Below the pieces are notes generated by a model. It did no database searches. It saw nothing but the letters and a program-made list of their open reading frames with translations, and was not told the DNA's origin. Positions 45,374-54,129 of a stretch of 64,000 bases of DNA are shown piece after piece. The translations under genes and the position numbers were made by a program. The DNA is from an uncultured Alphaproteobacteria bacterium (GTDB lineage Bacteria; Pseudomonadota; Alphaproteobacteria; HIMB59): the NCBI GenBank assembly GCA_902610415.1, contig CACLVL010000002.1, positions 1 through 64,000 on the forward strand, given 5' to 3'. The first letter of the stretch is position 1, and each line of letters starts with the position of its first letter.

Positions 45374-46480
45374 ATGAACCATTTAATCGCTAAAAGTGCT
45401 CGACTTCGCTCCACACCCTATACCAAAAGAATAGAAAAGTATGGAGTTCAATCCTACACAGTTTACAATCATATGATTTTACCAGCATCTTTTAAAGGGA
45501 TAGAGGAAGACTGTCTTCATCTTAAAAACAATGTTCAAGTTTGGGATGTGTCTGTAGAAAGGCAAGTCCAATTTAAAGGCCCTGATGCTGCAAAGCTTAC
45601 ACAGCTTATTACTTGTAGAGATCTATCTAATGCAAAAGATTATCTTTGTTACTATGCTCCAATTATTGATGAAAAAGGAAAAATTCTTAATGATCCTTTA
45701 ATTATGAAGGTTGGTGATGATACTTGGTGGTTATCTATAGCCGATTCAGATATCTTATTATATGCAAAGGGTATTACCATTGGTATGAATTTAGATGTAG
45801 AAATTTCAGAGCCCAATGTCAATATATTAGCTGTACAAGGTCCTAAATCTTTTGATTTGATGGAGAGAGTCTTTGGAGAAGAAATAAAAAAATTAAAATT
45901 TTTTAATTTCAAAAGATATGAATTTCAAGGCCATAAATTGTTAATCGCAAGATCAGGTTGGTCGAAACAGGGTGGATTTGAAATTTATGTTGATGATGAT
46001 GAAGTTGGTCTAAATCTTTATGATAGCTTGATTAATAATGGAGAAGATTTAAATGTAAGACCAGGCTGTCCAAATTTAATTGAAAGGATTGAGGGAGGTC
46101 TGCTTTCTTTTGGAAATGATATGACTATGGAAGATACTCCCCTAGAATGTAGCCTAAATCCTTTTGTATCTTTTAATCCAGATATAAATTATTTAGGAAA
46201 ATCAATACTAGAAAAACAAAATCGAGAAGGAGTACAAAGATCATTAATTGGTTTAAAACTCAAGCTTGATAATTTAACTATAACAAAATACTTACCTATT
46301 CAATTAGATGGTCAGTTTATTGGCGAATTAAGATCTGGTTGTTTTAGCCCTGATTTTGGGTGTTGTCTTGGTATCGCAATGATACAAACCAAGTTTCAAA
46401 ATTTTAATGAAGTTAAGACACTATTGATTGATAATCTAGAAGTGCAATCACAGATGACGTCATTACCTTTTTCAAAATAG
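45374..46480 (+). CDS. dmdA: Dimethylsulfoniopropionate demethylase DmdA
   Basis: A 368-residue GcvT-fold enzyme that moves a methyl group from DMSP to tetrahydrofolate, giving methylmercaptopropionate. The sequence follows Pelagibacter DmdA as I recall it: LRSTPYTKRIEKYGVQSYTVYNHM, VQVWDVSVERQVQFKGPD, WWLSIADSDILLYAKG, VQGPKSFDLMERVFG and SGWSKQGGFEIYVD. Length matches (about 369). Context is a methylated-compound region. A distant paralog at 52.4 kb differs in the same blocks. Confidence is high for the DmdA clade; substrate is from family knowledge. Confidence 0.88.
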   Translation: MNHLIAKSARLRSTPYTKRIEKYGVQSYTVYNHMILPASFKGIEEDCLHLKNNVQVWDVSVERQVQFKGPDAAKLTQLITCRDLSNAKDYLCYYAPIIDEKGKILNDPLIMKVGDDTWWLSIADSDILLYAKGITIGMNLDVEISEPNVNILAVQGPKSFDLMERVFGEEIKKLKFFNFKRYEFQGHKLLIARSGWSKQGGFEIYVDDDEVGLNLYDSLINNGEDLNVRPGCPNLIERIEGGLLSFGNDMTMEDTPLECSLNPFVSFNPDINYLGKSILEKQNREGVQRSLIGLKLKLDNLTITKYLPIQLDGQFIGELRSGCFSPDFGCCLGIAMIQTKFQNFNEVKTLLIDNLEVQSQMTSLPFSK

Positions 46481-46518
46481 CTATTGCATTCTTAAACTAA
46501 AAGTTTATCAATTCGCGG

Positions 46519-47784
46519 GTGTTTGGAACTATTTTAAATTCATGGGCACTTTTTAGTGGCTTTGGGCTAATAATGATTGCTCATACACTTCAAGGAACTT
46601 TACTAAACATCAATTCTGTTTTTTTTAATTTTACAGACTTTGAGATTGGCTATGTATTTACAGGATATTTCATAGGATTTCTGTTTAGCTCAATTCAATG
46701 TCCTAAACTTATTAAAAATGTTGGGCATATAAGAGTATTTGCAGCATTTGCATCTTTAGGATCAATAGCTATCTTATTGCATTGGATTTTTGTTGATCCA
46801 GTTCTTTGGTTAATCTTTAGAGTAATTACTGGTTTCTCATATGCTGCCATTTATATAGTTTGTGAGAGCTGGTTGAATGATCGAGCAGATAACCAAACAA
46901 GAGGCCAGTTGATTGGTTTCTATATGATTGTTTTATATATTTCTACAAGTATCGGGGTAATGTTAATAAATATAGGGACAACTACAGAAGCGCATCTTTA
47001 TATTCTATCATCTTTGTTGATATCCCTTGCATTGGTTCCTATATTGCTTACTAAGAAACCTGCTCCTGAATTCACAACACCTAAATTTTTAAGTCTTAAA
47101 GACTTATATAATAAATCACCTATGGCTTTTGTCGGCTCTTTTTCAATTGGAATGATTTATAGTGCTTTATTCGGTTTAATTGCAGTTTTTGGTGCTAAAA
47201 TTGGTTTTAGTATATTTCAAATTTCAATTTTAGTTTTTGTAAACATGTTTATTGGAGCTGTTTTTCAGTATCCTATTGGAAAAATCTCAGATCGTTATGA
47301 TCGAAGAACTATTTTATTTGTACTAAATTTGATAGCTATTGGCTCTTTATTACTGGCCTTGATATTTGGTTCATTCTCATTTTATGTTCTATTATTGTTT
47401 ATTGGTTTTCATTCTGCTGTTTCATTACCTTATTACGCTGTCGTTATTTCACATATGAACGATTTTTTGGAAAAAGACGAGATTGTTTCAGCAAGTTCAA
47501 CATTAACACTTGTTAATGCTTTAGGTATGGTAGCAGGTCCTATGTTAGCCTCAGGTTTTATGGCTTATTTTGGACCCTATGGTTTTTTTATTTATATGAT
47601 AGTAGTGTATTCTTTAGTGGCTCCTTATAATTATTTTAGAATTAGAGTGGGAAGAACTAGTGATATCTATTATGAAAATACACCTTCAATGATTGTTCCT
47701 AGAAATACATCTTCAATTGGGATGCAATTAGCAACAGAACAGATTATAAATAAAATTGAAGAGGGAGAGGAAATCTCACAGTGA
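46519..47784 (+). CDS. MFS transporter (YcaD-like)
   Basis: A 421-residue MFS protein with twelve helices. The motif YPIGKISDRYDRRTILFVL (cytoplasmic A-like loop, helices 8-9) and the family-like CESWLNDRADNQTRGQLIGFY (~114-134) match the YcaD branch. The start appears to be GTG at 46519; length from there is typical. Sits between dmdA and a RidA gene whose GTG start overlaps its stop. It could carry an osmolyte or phosphonate, but substrate is unknown. Confidence 0.88.
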   Translation: MFGTILNSWALFSGFGLIMIAHTLQGTLLNINSVFFNFTDFEIGYVFTGYFIGFLFSSIQCPKLIKNVGHIRVFAAFASLGSIAILLHWIFVDPVLWLIFRVITGFSYAAIYIVCESWLNDRADNQTRGQLIGFYMIVLYISTSIGVMLINIGTTTEAHLYILSSLLISLALVPILLTKKPAPEFTTPKFLSLKDLYNKSPMAFVGSFSIGMIYSALFGLIAVFGAKIGFSIFQISILVFVNMFIGAVFQYPIGKISDRYDRRTILFVLNLIAIGSLLLALIFGSFSFYVLLLFIGFHSAVSLPYYAVVISHMNDFLEKDEIVSASSTLTLVNALGMVAGPMLASGFMAYFGPYGFFIYMIVVYSLVAPYNYFRIRVGRTSDIYYENTPSMIVPRNTSSIGMQLATEQIINKIEEGEEISQ

Positions 47785-48242
47785 TTATAGAGGATAAATT
47801 ACAAGAGTTAGGAATTGTTTTACCCAATCCCGCAAAACCAGCTGGAAGTTACAAACCTTGTGTAATAGTTGATAATACTGCATATATTTCAGGCCAAGGT
47901 CCTCTCCTTGAGGATGGAAGTTTTGCAAAAGGTGTTGTTGGTAAAGATTTGAGTTTGGAACTAGCTCAAGAACATGCACAAAAGTGTGGTTTGGCAATAT
48001 TATCTGCCTTAAAAAATGAAATCAAAGATCTAGATAGAGTAGAACAATTAATAAAGTTGACAGGTTTTGTGAACTGTTTAGATAATTTTACTCAACAACC
48101 TCAGGTTATTAATGGTTGTTCAGATTTAATGCAAAAGATCTTTGGCGAAAAGGGTATTCATGCTCGTGCAGCAGTTGGAGTGAATTCTCTTCCTTTAGGC
48201 TTCTCAGTTGAAATTGAAGCTATATTTAAAGTAACTCCTTAA
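47781..48242 (+). CDS. RidA-family (YjgF/UK114) protein
   Basis: A 153-residue member of the RidA superfamily, which hydrolyses reactive enamine/imine intermediates. Conserved: YISGQGPL near 38-45, GLAILSALKNEIKDLDRV, and C-terminal ARAAVGVNSLPLGFSVEIEAIF with the R-AAVG... EIEA pattern including the catalytic Arg. Longer than classical RidA (~128), as in the annotated 'RidA-like' subgroup with PxxAxPxG-type N-terminus. GTG start overlaps the MFS stop. Fits a pathway giving imine intermediates. Confidence 0.88.
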   Translation: MIIEDKLQELGIVLPNPAKPAGSYKPCVIVDNTAYISGQGPLLEDGSFAKGVVGKDLSLELAQEHAQKCGLAILSALKNEIKDLDRVEQLIKLTGFVNCLDNFTQQPQVINGCSDLMQKIFGEKGIHARAAVGVNSLPLGFSVEIEAIFKVTP

Positions 48243-48310
48243 TTTCTTAATTGACAAATATCATTAATTAACAAAAAATCTTTTTAAGAATTAATTTTGA
48301 GAGTAGCGCC

Positions 48311-49441
48311 ATGAAGGTTCAGTTTTCAAGTGACTCATTAAAAGTGACACACCAAAATCATGATTATGAATTACATCCTATTTGGCTAAGAGAAAGATTA
48401 CCAGGTCGTGAGTATGTCGACAAAGATACAAATCAAAGGCTCTACGAACCCTCTTCTATCAAATTAGATTTGCAAATTAAAACAGCAAAAATTTTAGAGG
48501 AAAAACTTGATATTGAATTCAATGATGGGGCTAAAGGGAAGTATAATATTAAAGATCTTCTAACAGAATTTGATAACGATAAAAACAAACGTGGCCCTTT
48601 ACCTAAAAGACTACTTTGGAACTCAGATTTAAAAGTATTTCCAAGTGTAGAATTTGAAGAAAATATGGTTGAGAGAGAGTCAATGTATAGACTTTTAGAG
48701 GAATTTTATAAATATGGTTTTGTAATTATTAAAAACGTACCAACAAAAAATCAGTATTTACTCAAATTTGTGAGATCTATAGGTCCTATTAAAGTGACTA
48801 ACTTTGGAGAGTATTTTGATGTAATGTCAAAACCTAACCCTAATGATTTAGCTTATAAGCCTATTGCTCTTCCTCCACATACGGACAATCCCTATAGAAA
48901 GCCAGCTGCGCCTGGCATTCAATTTTTACATTGTATTAAAAATGAGGTCAGTGGTGGTTTTTCGACTCTAGTAGATGGTTTTGCAGTTGCTGATTATATT
49001 AAGATCAATTACCCTGAAGCTTTCGAGTCTTTGACTAAAACTAATCTTAGATATCAATTTCAAGATAAAGATATTATTTTAGAAAACTGGGGAGAGCTTA
49101 TTGAGTTGGATAAAGAGGGAGACTATAAACAAGTAAGGTATAGTACAAGAGTTGATTATGTTCCGCCAATTAATCGAAAAAAACTTACAAATTTCTATAA
49201 AGCAAGAAAACTACTAAGTGATTTATATTCTTCATCAGATTTTGAGATTAAGTTTAAACTTAAAACCGGTGACATTATGATGTTTGATAATCATAGACTG
49301 CTTCATGGAAGAACTTCATACAATGCTAATGAAGGTGCTAGACACCTCCAGGGTTGTTATCTAGATTTTGACTCAACAGATGGCAAATTTAGACATTTGC
49401 ATAGAAAACACATTCAAAATGGATCTAAAAATTTTGGTTGA
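48311..49441 (+). CDS. tmpA: 2-oxoglutarate/Fe(II) oxygenase, TmpA- or gamma-butyrobetaine-hydroxylase-like
   Basis: A 376-residue non-haem iron oxygenase. The N-terminal DUF971-like domain (LHPIWLRERLPG) is followed by a TauD-type barrel with the iron triad H190-x-D192 (PHTDNPYRK) and H332 (LLHGRTSY), and a 2-oxoglutarate Arg in ARHLQGCYLD. Such genes are usually called gamma-butyrobetaine hydroxylase. However, the next gene overlaps it and encodes an HD-type diiron oxygenase with all PhnZ ligands. This pair is the signature of TmpA/TmpB, which turn 2-trimethylaminoethylphosphonate into glycine betaine and phosphate. Assignment to TmpA rests on that context. Confidence 0.7.
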   Translation: MKVQFSSDSLKVTHQNHDYELHPIWLRERLPGREYVDKDTNQRLYEPSSIKLDLQIKTAKILEEKLDIEFNDGAKGKYNIKDLLTEFDNDKNKRGPLPKRLLWNSDLKVFPSVEFEENMVERESMYRLLEEFYKYGFVIIKNVPTKNQYLLKFVRSIGPIKVTNFGEYFDVMSKPNPNDLAYKPIALPPHTDNPYRKPAAPGIQFLHCIKNEVSGGFSTLVDGFAVADYIKINYPEAFESLTKTNLRYQFQDKDIILENWGELIELDKEGDYKQVRYSTRVDYVPPINRKKLTNFYKARKLLSDLYSSSDFEIKFKLKTGDIMMFDNHRLLHGRTSYNANEGARHLQGCYLDFDSTDGKFRHLHRKHIQNGSKNFG

Positions 49442-50039
49442 TAAGTATGTAAAATTTAAACATATGAAAGAAGGTGATAAAAATGATTATTTATTACTTC
49501 AAGAGTATGAAGAAAAATATGTCTCTTTAACTTATGAGAGAATTATCGAAGAACTATCAAGACAAGGAAAAAATACTATGGAGGGCTATAAAATTTCCAG
49601 ACTGGATCATGGACTTCAATCAGCAACAAGAGCTTATAACGATGGGGCTGATATTGATTGGATTGTTGGAACATTACTTCACGATATTGGCGATGGACTT
49701 GCTCCTCAAAATCACGATAGATTTTCTGCTGAGGTCATAAGACCTTATGTTAGAGAAGAAGTAACTTGGGTGGTTGAGCATCATGGAATTTTTCAAATGA
49801 TTTACTACGCCCATCATTATGGTTGGGATAAAAATGCTAGGGATAAATTTAAAGATAATATTTATTTTCAAACATGCGCGGACTTCTGCGAAAGATGGGA
49901 TCAAAAATCTTTTGATCCAGAATATGAGAACAAAGATCTAGATTTTTTTAAACCCATGATAAAAGAGATTTTTAATAGACCTCCATACAAAGAGGAATTC
50001 ATTAAAAAAAGAGAAGTTTTGGGATTACCAAAAATTTAA
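49419..50039 (+). CDS. tmpB: HD-domain mixed-valent diiron oxygenase, TmpB/PhnZ-like
   Basis: A 206-residue HD-fold protein. All six metal ligands of PhnZ-type oxygenases are found in order: H64 (RLDHGLQSA), H88-D89 (LLHDIGD), H99 (NHDRFSAE), H122 (EHHGIFQ) and D161 (ERWDQKSFD). PhnZ has H34, H58, D59, H80, H104, D161 with the same motif neighbours. TmpB cleaves the hydroxylated trimethylaminoethylphosphonate to glycine betaine and phosphate. It starts at ATG 49419 inside the oxygenase gene (23-base overlap). An ATG at 49464 would also keep every ligand. An ordinary phosphohydrolase is the alternative. Confidence 0.75.
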   Translation: MDLKILVDKYVKFKHMKEGDKNDYLLLQEYEEKYVSLTYERIIEELSRQGKNTMEGYKISRLDHGLQSATRAYNDGADIDWIVGTLLHDIGDGLAPQNHDRFSAEVIRPYVREEVTWVVEHHGIFQMIYYAHHYGWDKNARDKFKDNIYFQTCADFCERWDQKSFDPEYENKDLDFFKPMIKEIFNRPPYKEEFIKKREVLGLPKI

Positions 50040-50080
50040 GATTTGCAAATCTAGATTACTTAAAGTCAGTATAAAATCAC

Positions 50081-50605
50081 ATGAGAATTCTCTTGATAAC
50101 CTTAAGTGTATTACTCACAAATATAGGAAGTGTTATGGCGCAAAACTTACATAATTTTAGTATTCAAGATATTGATGGTAATCAAATTAGTTTGGATAAA
50201 TTTAAAGGAAAACCTGTTCTTCTTGTGAATACTGCTAGCAGATGTGGTTTTACTAAGCAGTATGCTAACTTGTCCAATCTTCATCGTGAATATTTAGATA
50301 AAAATTTAGTAATTATTGGAACTCCCTCTAACAGCTTTCGACAAGAGTTAGATGATGAAAAGGATGTTAAAGAGTTTTGTTTAGTTAACTATGATACAAA
50401 ATTTATCATTTCTGAAATCATTGATGTGAACGGTGAGGACGCCCATCCATTATACAGCTGGATGATGTCAACATATAATGAAACTCCAAAATGGAATTTT
50501 TATAAATATCTTTTTGATGGTGAGGGAAATTTAGTTAAAAGTTGGTCTTCAATGACTAAGCCTGATAGTTCGAAAATTACAGATTTAATAGATGACTTAA
50601 TATAA
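50081..50605 (+). CDS. Exported glutathione peroxidase family protein
   Basis: A 174-residue thioredoxin-fold peroxidase with a signal peptide (MRILLITLSVLLTNIGSVMA). Peroxidatic Cys in VNTASRCGFTKQYANL; the second block is TPSNSFRQELDD instead of the common NQFGxQEP, so the catalytic Gln is replaced in part by Ser-Phe-Arg-Gln. WNFYKYLFDGEGNLVKSW fits the third motif. It is likely a periplasmic, possibly thioredoxin-linked peroxide scavenger. The gene ends just before a bidirectional terminator. Confidence 0.88.
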   Translation: MRILLITLSVLLTNIGSVMAQNLHNFSIQDIDGNQISLDKFKGKPVLLVNTASRCGFTKQYANLSNLHREYLDKNLVIIGTPSNSFRQELDDEKDVKEFCLVNYDTKFIISEIIDVNGEDAHPLYSWMMSTYNETPKWNFYKYLFDGEGNLVKSWSSMTKPDSSKITDLIDDLI

Positions 50606-50611
50606 TAAAAA

Positions 50612-50634
50612 GGGCGCGATAAGCGCCCTTTTTT
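50612..50634 (+). terminator. Bidirectional terminator between gpx and amtB
   Basis: GGGCGC (50612-50617), loop GATAA, and GCGCCC (50623-50628), with A run before and T run after. It can end gpx on the plus strand and amtB on the minus strand. Confidence 0.92.
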
Positions 50635-50654
50635 AGGAGTACTATAAATAAGAA

Positions 50655-51935
50655 TTATTTAAATTCTGGGTAAGCTTCTGTGGTAAGTTCAGCTTTATCA
50701 AGACCTGAAGCTTCAGTTTCTTCAGATACTCTTAAACCAACTGTTCCCTTTAGGATGTAGAAGAATACACCACTTAAAGGCACAACTAATACAGCAGCTG
50801 CGATTATGCCAATCAATTGTACTAAGAAGTCACCTGCACCGAAGATACCTACAGCTAACGTTCCCCAAATACCTGCAACTAAGTGAGCAGAAATAGCTCC
50901 CACAACATCATCGATTTTCATTTTATCGAGCATTGGGATAGCAATTGTACAAAGAATACCACCTATCGCACCAACAATCATAGATAAGAAATGATTGGTC
51001 AAGTCAGGGCCAGCAGTAATAGCAACAAGACCAGCAATAGCACCATTAAGTGCGATTGATAAATCAATCTTCTTATACAATAATTGAGATAAAATAATTG
51101 CTGCAACAACACCACCACATGCAGCGATGTTAGTATTTACAACAACGATTGACATTGCAGATGCGTCTGCGGCACTACCTAAAGCTAGTTGTGATCCGCC
51201 ATTAAATCCAAACCATCCAAACCATAGGATAAAGGTACCTAGACATGCTAATGGCATATTTGCACCAGCAATTGGAGTTATTTTTCCATCAGAGCCGTAT
51301 TTTCCAGCTCTCGGGCCGAGGATTAAACATCCAGTTAGAGCCGCCCATCCACCAACTGAGTGAACAATTGTTGAACCTGCAAAATCAGAGAAGCCCATTT
51401 CTGTAAGCCATCCACCGCCCCAAGTCCATGCACCATAAATTGGATAAATAATTCCTGTCATAAACGCAGCAAATATCATAAAAGGCCACACTTTTATTCT
51501 CTCAGCACAAGCACCAGATACAATTGAAATAGCAGTTGCACAAAATACCATCTGGAAGAACCAATCCGATGCTAATGAGTAGCCACCCTCTTCTGCGGCA
51601 ACAGTCAAGTCGTCAGCTGTGTCGTAAAAAGCACCACCTAATGATCCTATATATCCTGAAACATCTACATACATTAGGCTGTATCCGATCAGATAAAACA
51701 TTATTCCTGCAATAGAGTATAATGCTATATTTTTTAATAAAATAGCCGATGTGTTTTTTTTACGAACAAATCCAGCTTCTAACATGGAAAAACCTAATGC
51801 CATGAACATCACTAAGACTCCACTAAAAACAAATAAAAATGTATTAAATACAAAAGCTGTTTCAGCAGAAACCTCTGCACTTGCTACTCCGGAGAGGAAC
51901 AAGGTAGGAATTAAAAAAGTTAATATTTTTTTCAT
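50655..51935 (-). CDS. amtB: Ammonium transporter
   Basis: A 426-residue Amt protein with a signal sequence (ending around GVASA) and eleven helices. Conserved: VFSGVLVMFMALGFSMLEAGFVRKKN, FAGSTIVHSVGGWAALTG with the first pore His, WFGWFGFNGGSQL, NTNIAACGGV, and GAISAHLVAGIWGTLAVGIF with the second pore-related His. Trimeric inner-membrane ammonium channel. Follows glnK by 9 bases, the classical glnK-amtB arrangement, in which GlnK blocks the channel under nitrogen excess. Confidence 0.97.
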   Translation of the reverse strand: MKKILTFLIPTLFLSGVASAEVSAETAFVFNTFLFVFSGVLVMFMALGFSMLEAGFVRKKNTSAILLKNIALYSIAGIMFYLIGYSLMYVDVSGYIGSLGGAFYDTADDLTVAAEEGGYSLASDWFFQMVFCATAISIVSGACAERIKVWPFMIFAAFMTGIIYPIYGAWTWGGGWLTEMGFSDFAGSTIVHSVGGWAALTGCLILGPRAGKYGSDGKITPIAGANMPLACLGTFILWFGWFGFNGGSQLALGSAADASAMSIVVVNTNIAACGGVVAAIILSQLLYKKIDLSIALNGAIAGLVAITAGPDLTNHFLSMIVGAIGGILCTIAIPMLDKMKIDDVVGAISAHLVAGIWGTLAVGIFGAGDFLVQLIGIIAAAVLVVPLSGVFFYILKGTVGLRVSEETEASGLDKAELTTEAYPEFK

Positions 51936-51944
51936 ACGATCTCC

Positions 51945-52286
51945 TTATTTAATAGCCTCAGCGCCTCGTTCTCCAGTACGTATTCGGACAACATCCTGCA
52001 CTTCAGTTACATAAATTTTACCATCACCAATTTTTCCTGATTTAACTGCCTCAGAAATTGTAGTAATGACCTTTTCGGCGTCAGCAGAATCTACTAAAAC
52101 CTCTGCTCGAGATTTAGGAAGAAAATGTACCTCATATTCTGCGCCTCGGTACAGTTCGGTATGACCCTTTTGGCGCCCATATCCTTTTGCCTCAACAATA
52201 GTTAAACCTTGAATATCAACACCTGTAAGTGCCTGTCTCAAAGCTTCGACTTTGTCTGGCTTGATAATTGCTGTTATTAGTTTCAT
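51945..52286 (-). CDS. glnK: PII-family nitrogen regulator GlnK
   Basis: A 113-residue PII protein. MKLITAIIKPDKVEALRQAL, T-loop with RQKGHTELYRGAEYEVHFLPK including Tyr51 (the uridylylation site), B-loop GKIGDGKIYV and C-terminal RIRTGERGAEAI. Starts with a GAGAGG Shine-Dalgarno seven bases upstream. The 137-base gap upstream (52287-52423) is AT-rich and presumably holds the promoter; I see no sigma-54 element. Confidence 0.97.
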   Translation of the reverse strand: MKLITAIIKPDKVEALRQALTGVDIQGLTIVEAKGYGRQKGHTELYRGAEYEVHFLPKSRAEVLVDSADAEKVITTISEAVKSGKIGDGKIYVTEVQDVVRIRTGERGAEAIK

Positions 52287-52423
52287 AAATACCTCTCTAT
52301 ATTTTGAGTAATAAAATATATAAATTCTGAATCAAAAAAAAAATAATGCTAAGAAGTTAACGAAACTATGCATCTAGTGAATATCAAAAGAAATTCAATA
52401 ATATCAACGATATTTCAATTTTA

Positions 52424-53578
52424 TCAAGAACTTGGAAGCGCTTTTTTAGGATCAAAGAAAGGCTTTTCTACTATTATTGCATCTCTGAGAACCCCATAAA
52501 TTTCAACTAATAATTTCATTCCTATTTCAGTGTAATTTTTATCAACCATAGCCAATGCTATATTTTTTTCTAATCGTGGTGAAAATACTGCGGAAGTTAC
52601 TTTTCCAATGCTTTTATCATCACAGAATATTTCCCAAAATATTGTGTTTGGTCCTGTCAAAGAATCTCCCTCTATTTCCAAGCCAATTTGCTTACGTTTT
52701 ATACCTTTTTTTTGAATTTCAATAAGTGCTTTTTTACCAATGAAATTAATGTCACTATCCAAAGATACTAATCTTTCAAGTCCCATTTCAAATGGGTTAG
52801 TATGTATATCTGCATCTGCGTGATATGACAACATACCTCCTTCGATACGGCGAATGCTTGATGTGTGACCAGGCTGAAGACCATATTCATTCCCTGCTAT
52901 CATGATCATTTCCCATAATTTATCTCCCTGAGATCCGTCTCGTAAAAATAATTCATATCCAAGTTCTGTAGACCATCCAGTACGAGATACAACTAAGGGA
53001 ATACCATCTAATTCTAGTTCTTTGAGCCAGTAATATTTTAAATCTCTTATGCTTTCTCCAAATAATTTCACCATAATCTCTCTTGACTTTGGTCCCTGTA
53101 GCTGAAGAGGTGAAACATCTGGTTCATTGATGCTAACATTTAGCCCTGAATTTACTGCAACACCTTGAGCCCAAAGTAAAATATCGCTATCAGATAGAGA
53201 TAACCAAAAATGATTTTCATCTAAACAAAGTAAGACAGGGTCATTGAGTATACCCCCTTTTTCGTTGGTAATTAGAACATATTTACACTGCCCTATAGAT
53301 AATTTGCTAAGATCACGAGGTGTAAGTAATTGAATAAACTGAAATGCATCAGGACCAGTTATCTCAACTTGTCTTTCAACTGCTACATCACATAAAATTG
53401 CATCATTAACTAAATTCCAAAAATTTTTCTCAGGGTCGCCAAAATCCCTTGGGATATACATGTGATTATAAACTGAAAAGCCAGTGGCCCCCCATCGAAC
53501 TGTAGCATCAAAAAATGGAGATTTTCTAATTTGAGTGCCAAATCCAAAATGTTTATTTGTATTTTTACTTTGCATCAT
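52424..53578 (-). CDS. DmdA/GcvT-like folate-dependent methyltransferase
   Basis: A 384-residue GcvT-fold protein related to DmdA but distinct. Seen: RKSPFFDATVRWGATGFSVYNHMYIPRDF, CDVAVERQVEITGPDAFQFIQLLTPRDL, FWLSLSDSDILLWAQG, LQGPKSREIM, SRTGWSTELGYELFL and IRRIEGGMLSYHADADIHTNPFEMGLERLV. GWSTELGYE replaces GWSKQGGFE of DmdA. It probably demethylates another methylated substrate to folate (dimethylglycine or similar), since it ends the betA operon. I chose ATG 53578 with GGAAGGAG 5 bases upstream; it overlaps the SOUL stop by 4 bases. Confidence 0.8.
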   Translation of the reverse strand: MMQSKNTNKHFGFGTQIRKSPFFDATVRWGATGFSVYNHMYIPRDFGDPEKNFWNLVNDAILCDVAVERQVEITGPDAFQFIQLLTPRDLSKLSIGQCKYVLITNEKGGILNDPVLLCLDENHFWLSLSDSDILLWAQGVAVNSGLNVSINEPDVSPLQLQGPKSREIMVKLFGESIRDLKYYWLKELELDGIPLVVSRTGWSTELGYELFLRDGSQGDKLWEMIMIAGNEYGLQPGHTSSIRRIEGGMLSYHADADIHTNPFEMGLERLVSLDSDINFIGKKALIEIQKKGIKRKQIGLEIEGDSLTGPNTIFWEIFCDDKSIGKVTSAVFSPRLEKNIALAMVDKNYTEIGMKLLVEIYGVLRDAIIVEKPFFDPKKALPSS

Positions 53579-54129
53579 AGTGGCTCCTTCCATTCGACTA
53601 AAAAAATTGCTTCATTTCTTCGAAGATTAGGAAGTGTAAAAGGACCATCATATGTAGCTTTAACAGCGGAACCTAGGACTTTTACATCATCGGCATTTAA
53701 TTTGTTTTTTAAAATTTCTCTATGTTTGTAAAAATTTTTATCAGAGGCAAAACCTGAGTATCTAATTACTGCAAAATACCCTGGTTCTATTGTCGAAATT
53801 TTTACTGATTTGTCTGAGGGTAAAGGTATCTCATTTTGTTGAAATCTATTGGGTAAGTAAAATTGCATAACAAACTTATTTTCAATTTCTGTAACATTAA
53901 CTGGTGTAGTCATTTCAATTTTTTGACTTTGTTTATTATTGCCTGATATATATTCAAAGAGTTTCTGAAATCCATTATTTTGATTAGAGTATTGTGTTTC
54001 TACTATTAAACGTTCCTCATAATATCGAATTTCATAAGTATCCGTTTGATAAACAACTCTATAGGGAGACTCACTGTAGGCCATCAAGTTTTGTACCATG
54101 AGTAACAACAATAGTAAGTATTTAATCAT
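53575..54129 (-). CDS. SOUL-family haem-binding-like protein, exported
   Basis: A 184-residue protein with a signal peptide (MIKYLLLLLLMVQNLMA) and the SOUL/HBP fold: PYRVVYQTDTYEIRYYEERLIVE, KIEMTTPVNVTEIENKFVMQFYLP and GYFAVIRYSGFASDKNFYKHRE. Family members bind haem or porphyrins; a role in folate/haem methyl chemistry is not established. I chose ATG 54129 (ATGATTAA overlap with the SH3 gene); the longer TTG form adds 10 residues before the signal peptide. Overlaps the DmdA-like gene. Confidence 0.85.
   Translation of the reverse strand: MIKYLLLLLLMVQNLMAYSESPYRVVYQTDTYEIRYYEERLIVETQYSNQNNGFQKLFEYISGNNKQSQKIEMTTPVNVTEIENKFVMQFYLPNRFQQNEIPLPSDKSVKISTIEPGYFAVIRYSGFASDKNFYKHREILKNKLNADDVKVLGSAVKATYDGPFTLPNLRRNEAIFLVEWKEPL

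Noticed and set aside
48251-48256. Perfect TTGACA before the TmpA-like gene
   Set aside because: No -10 box at proper spacing (only A runs at 48273-48279), so it was not called a promoter.
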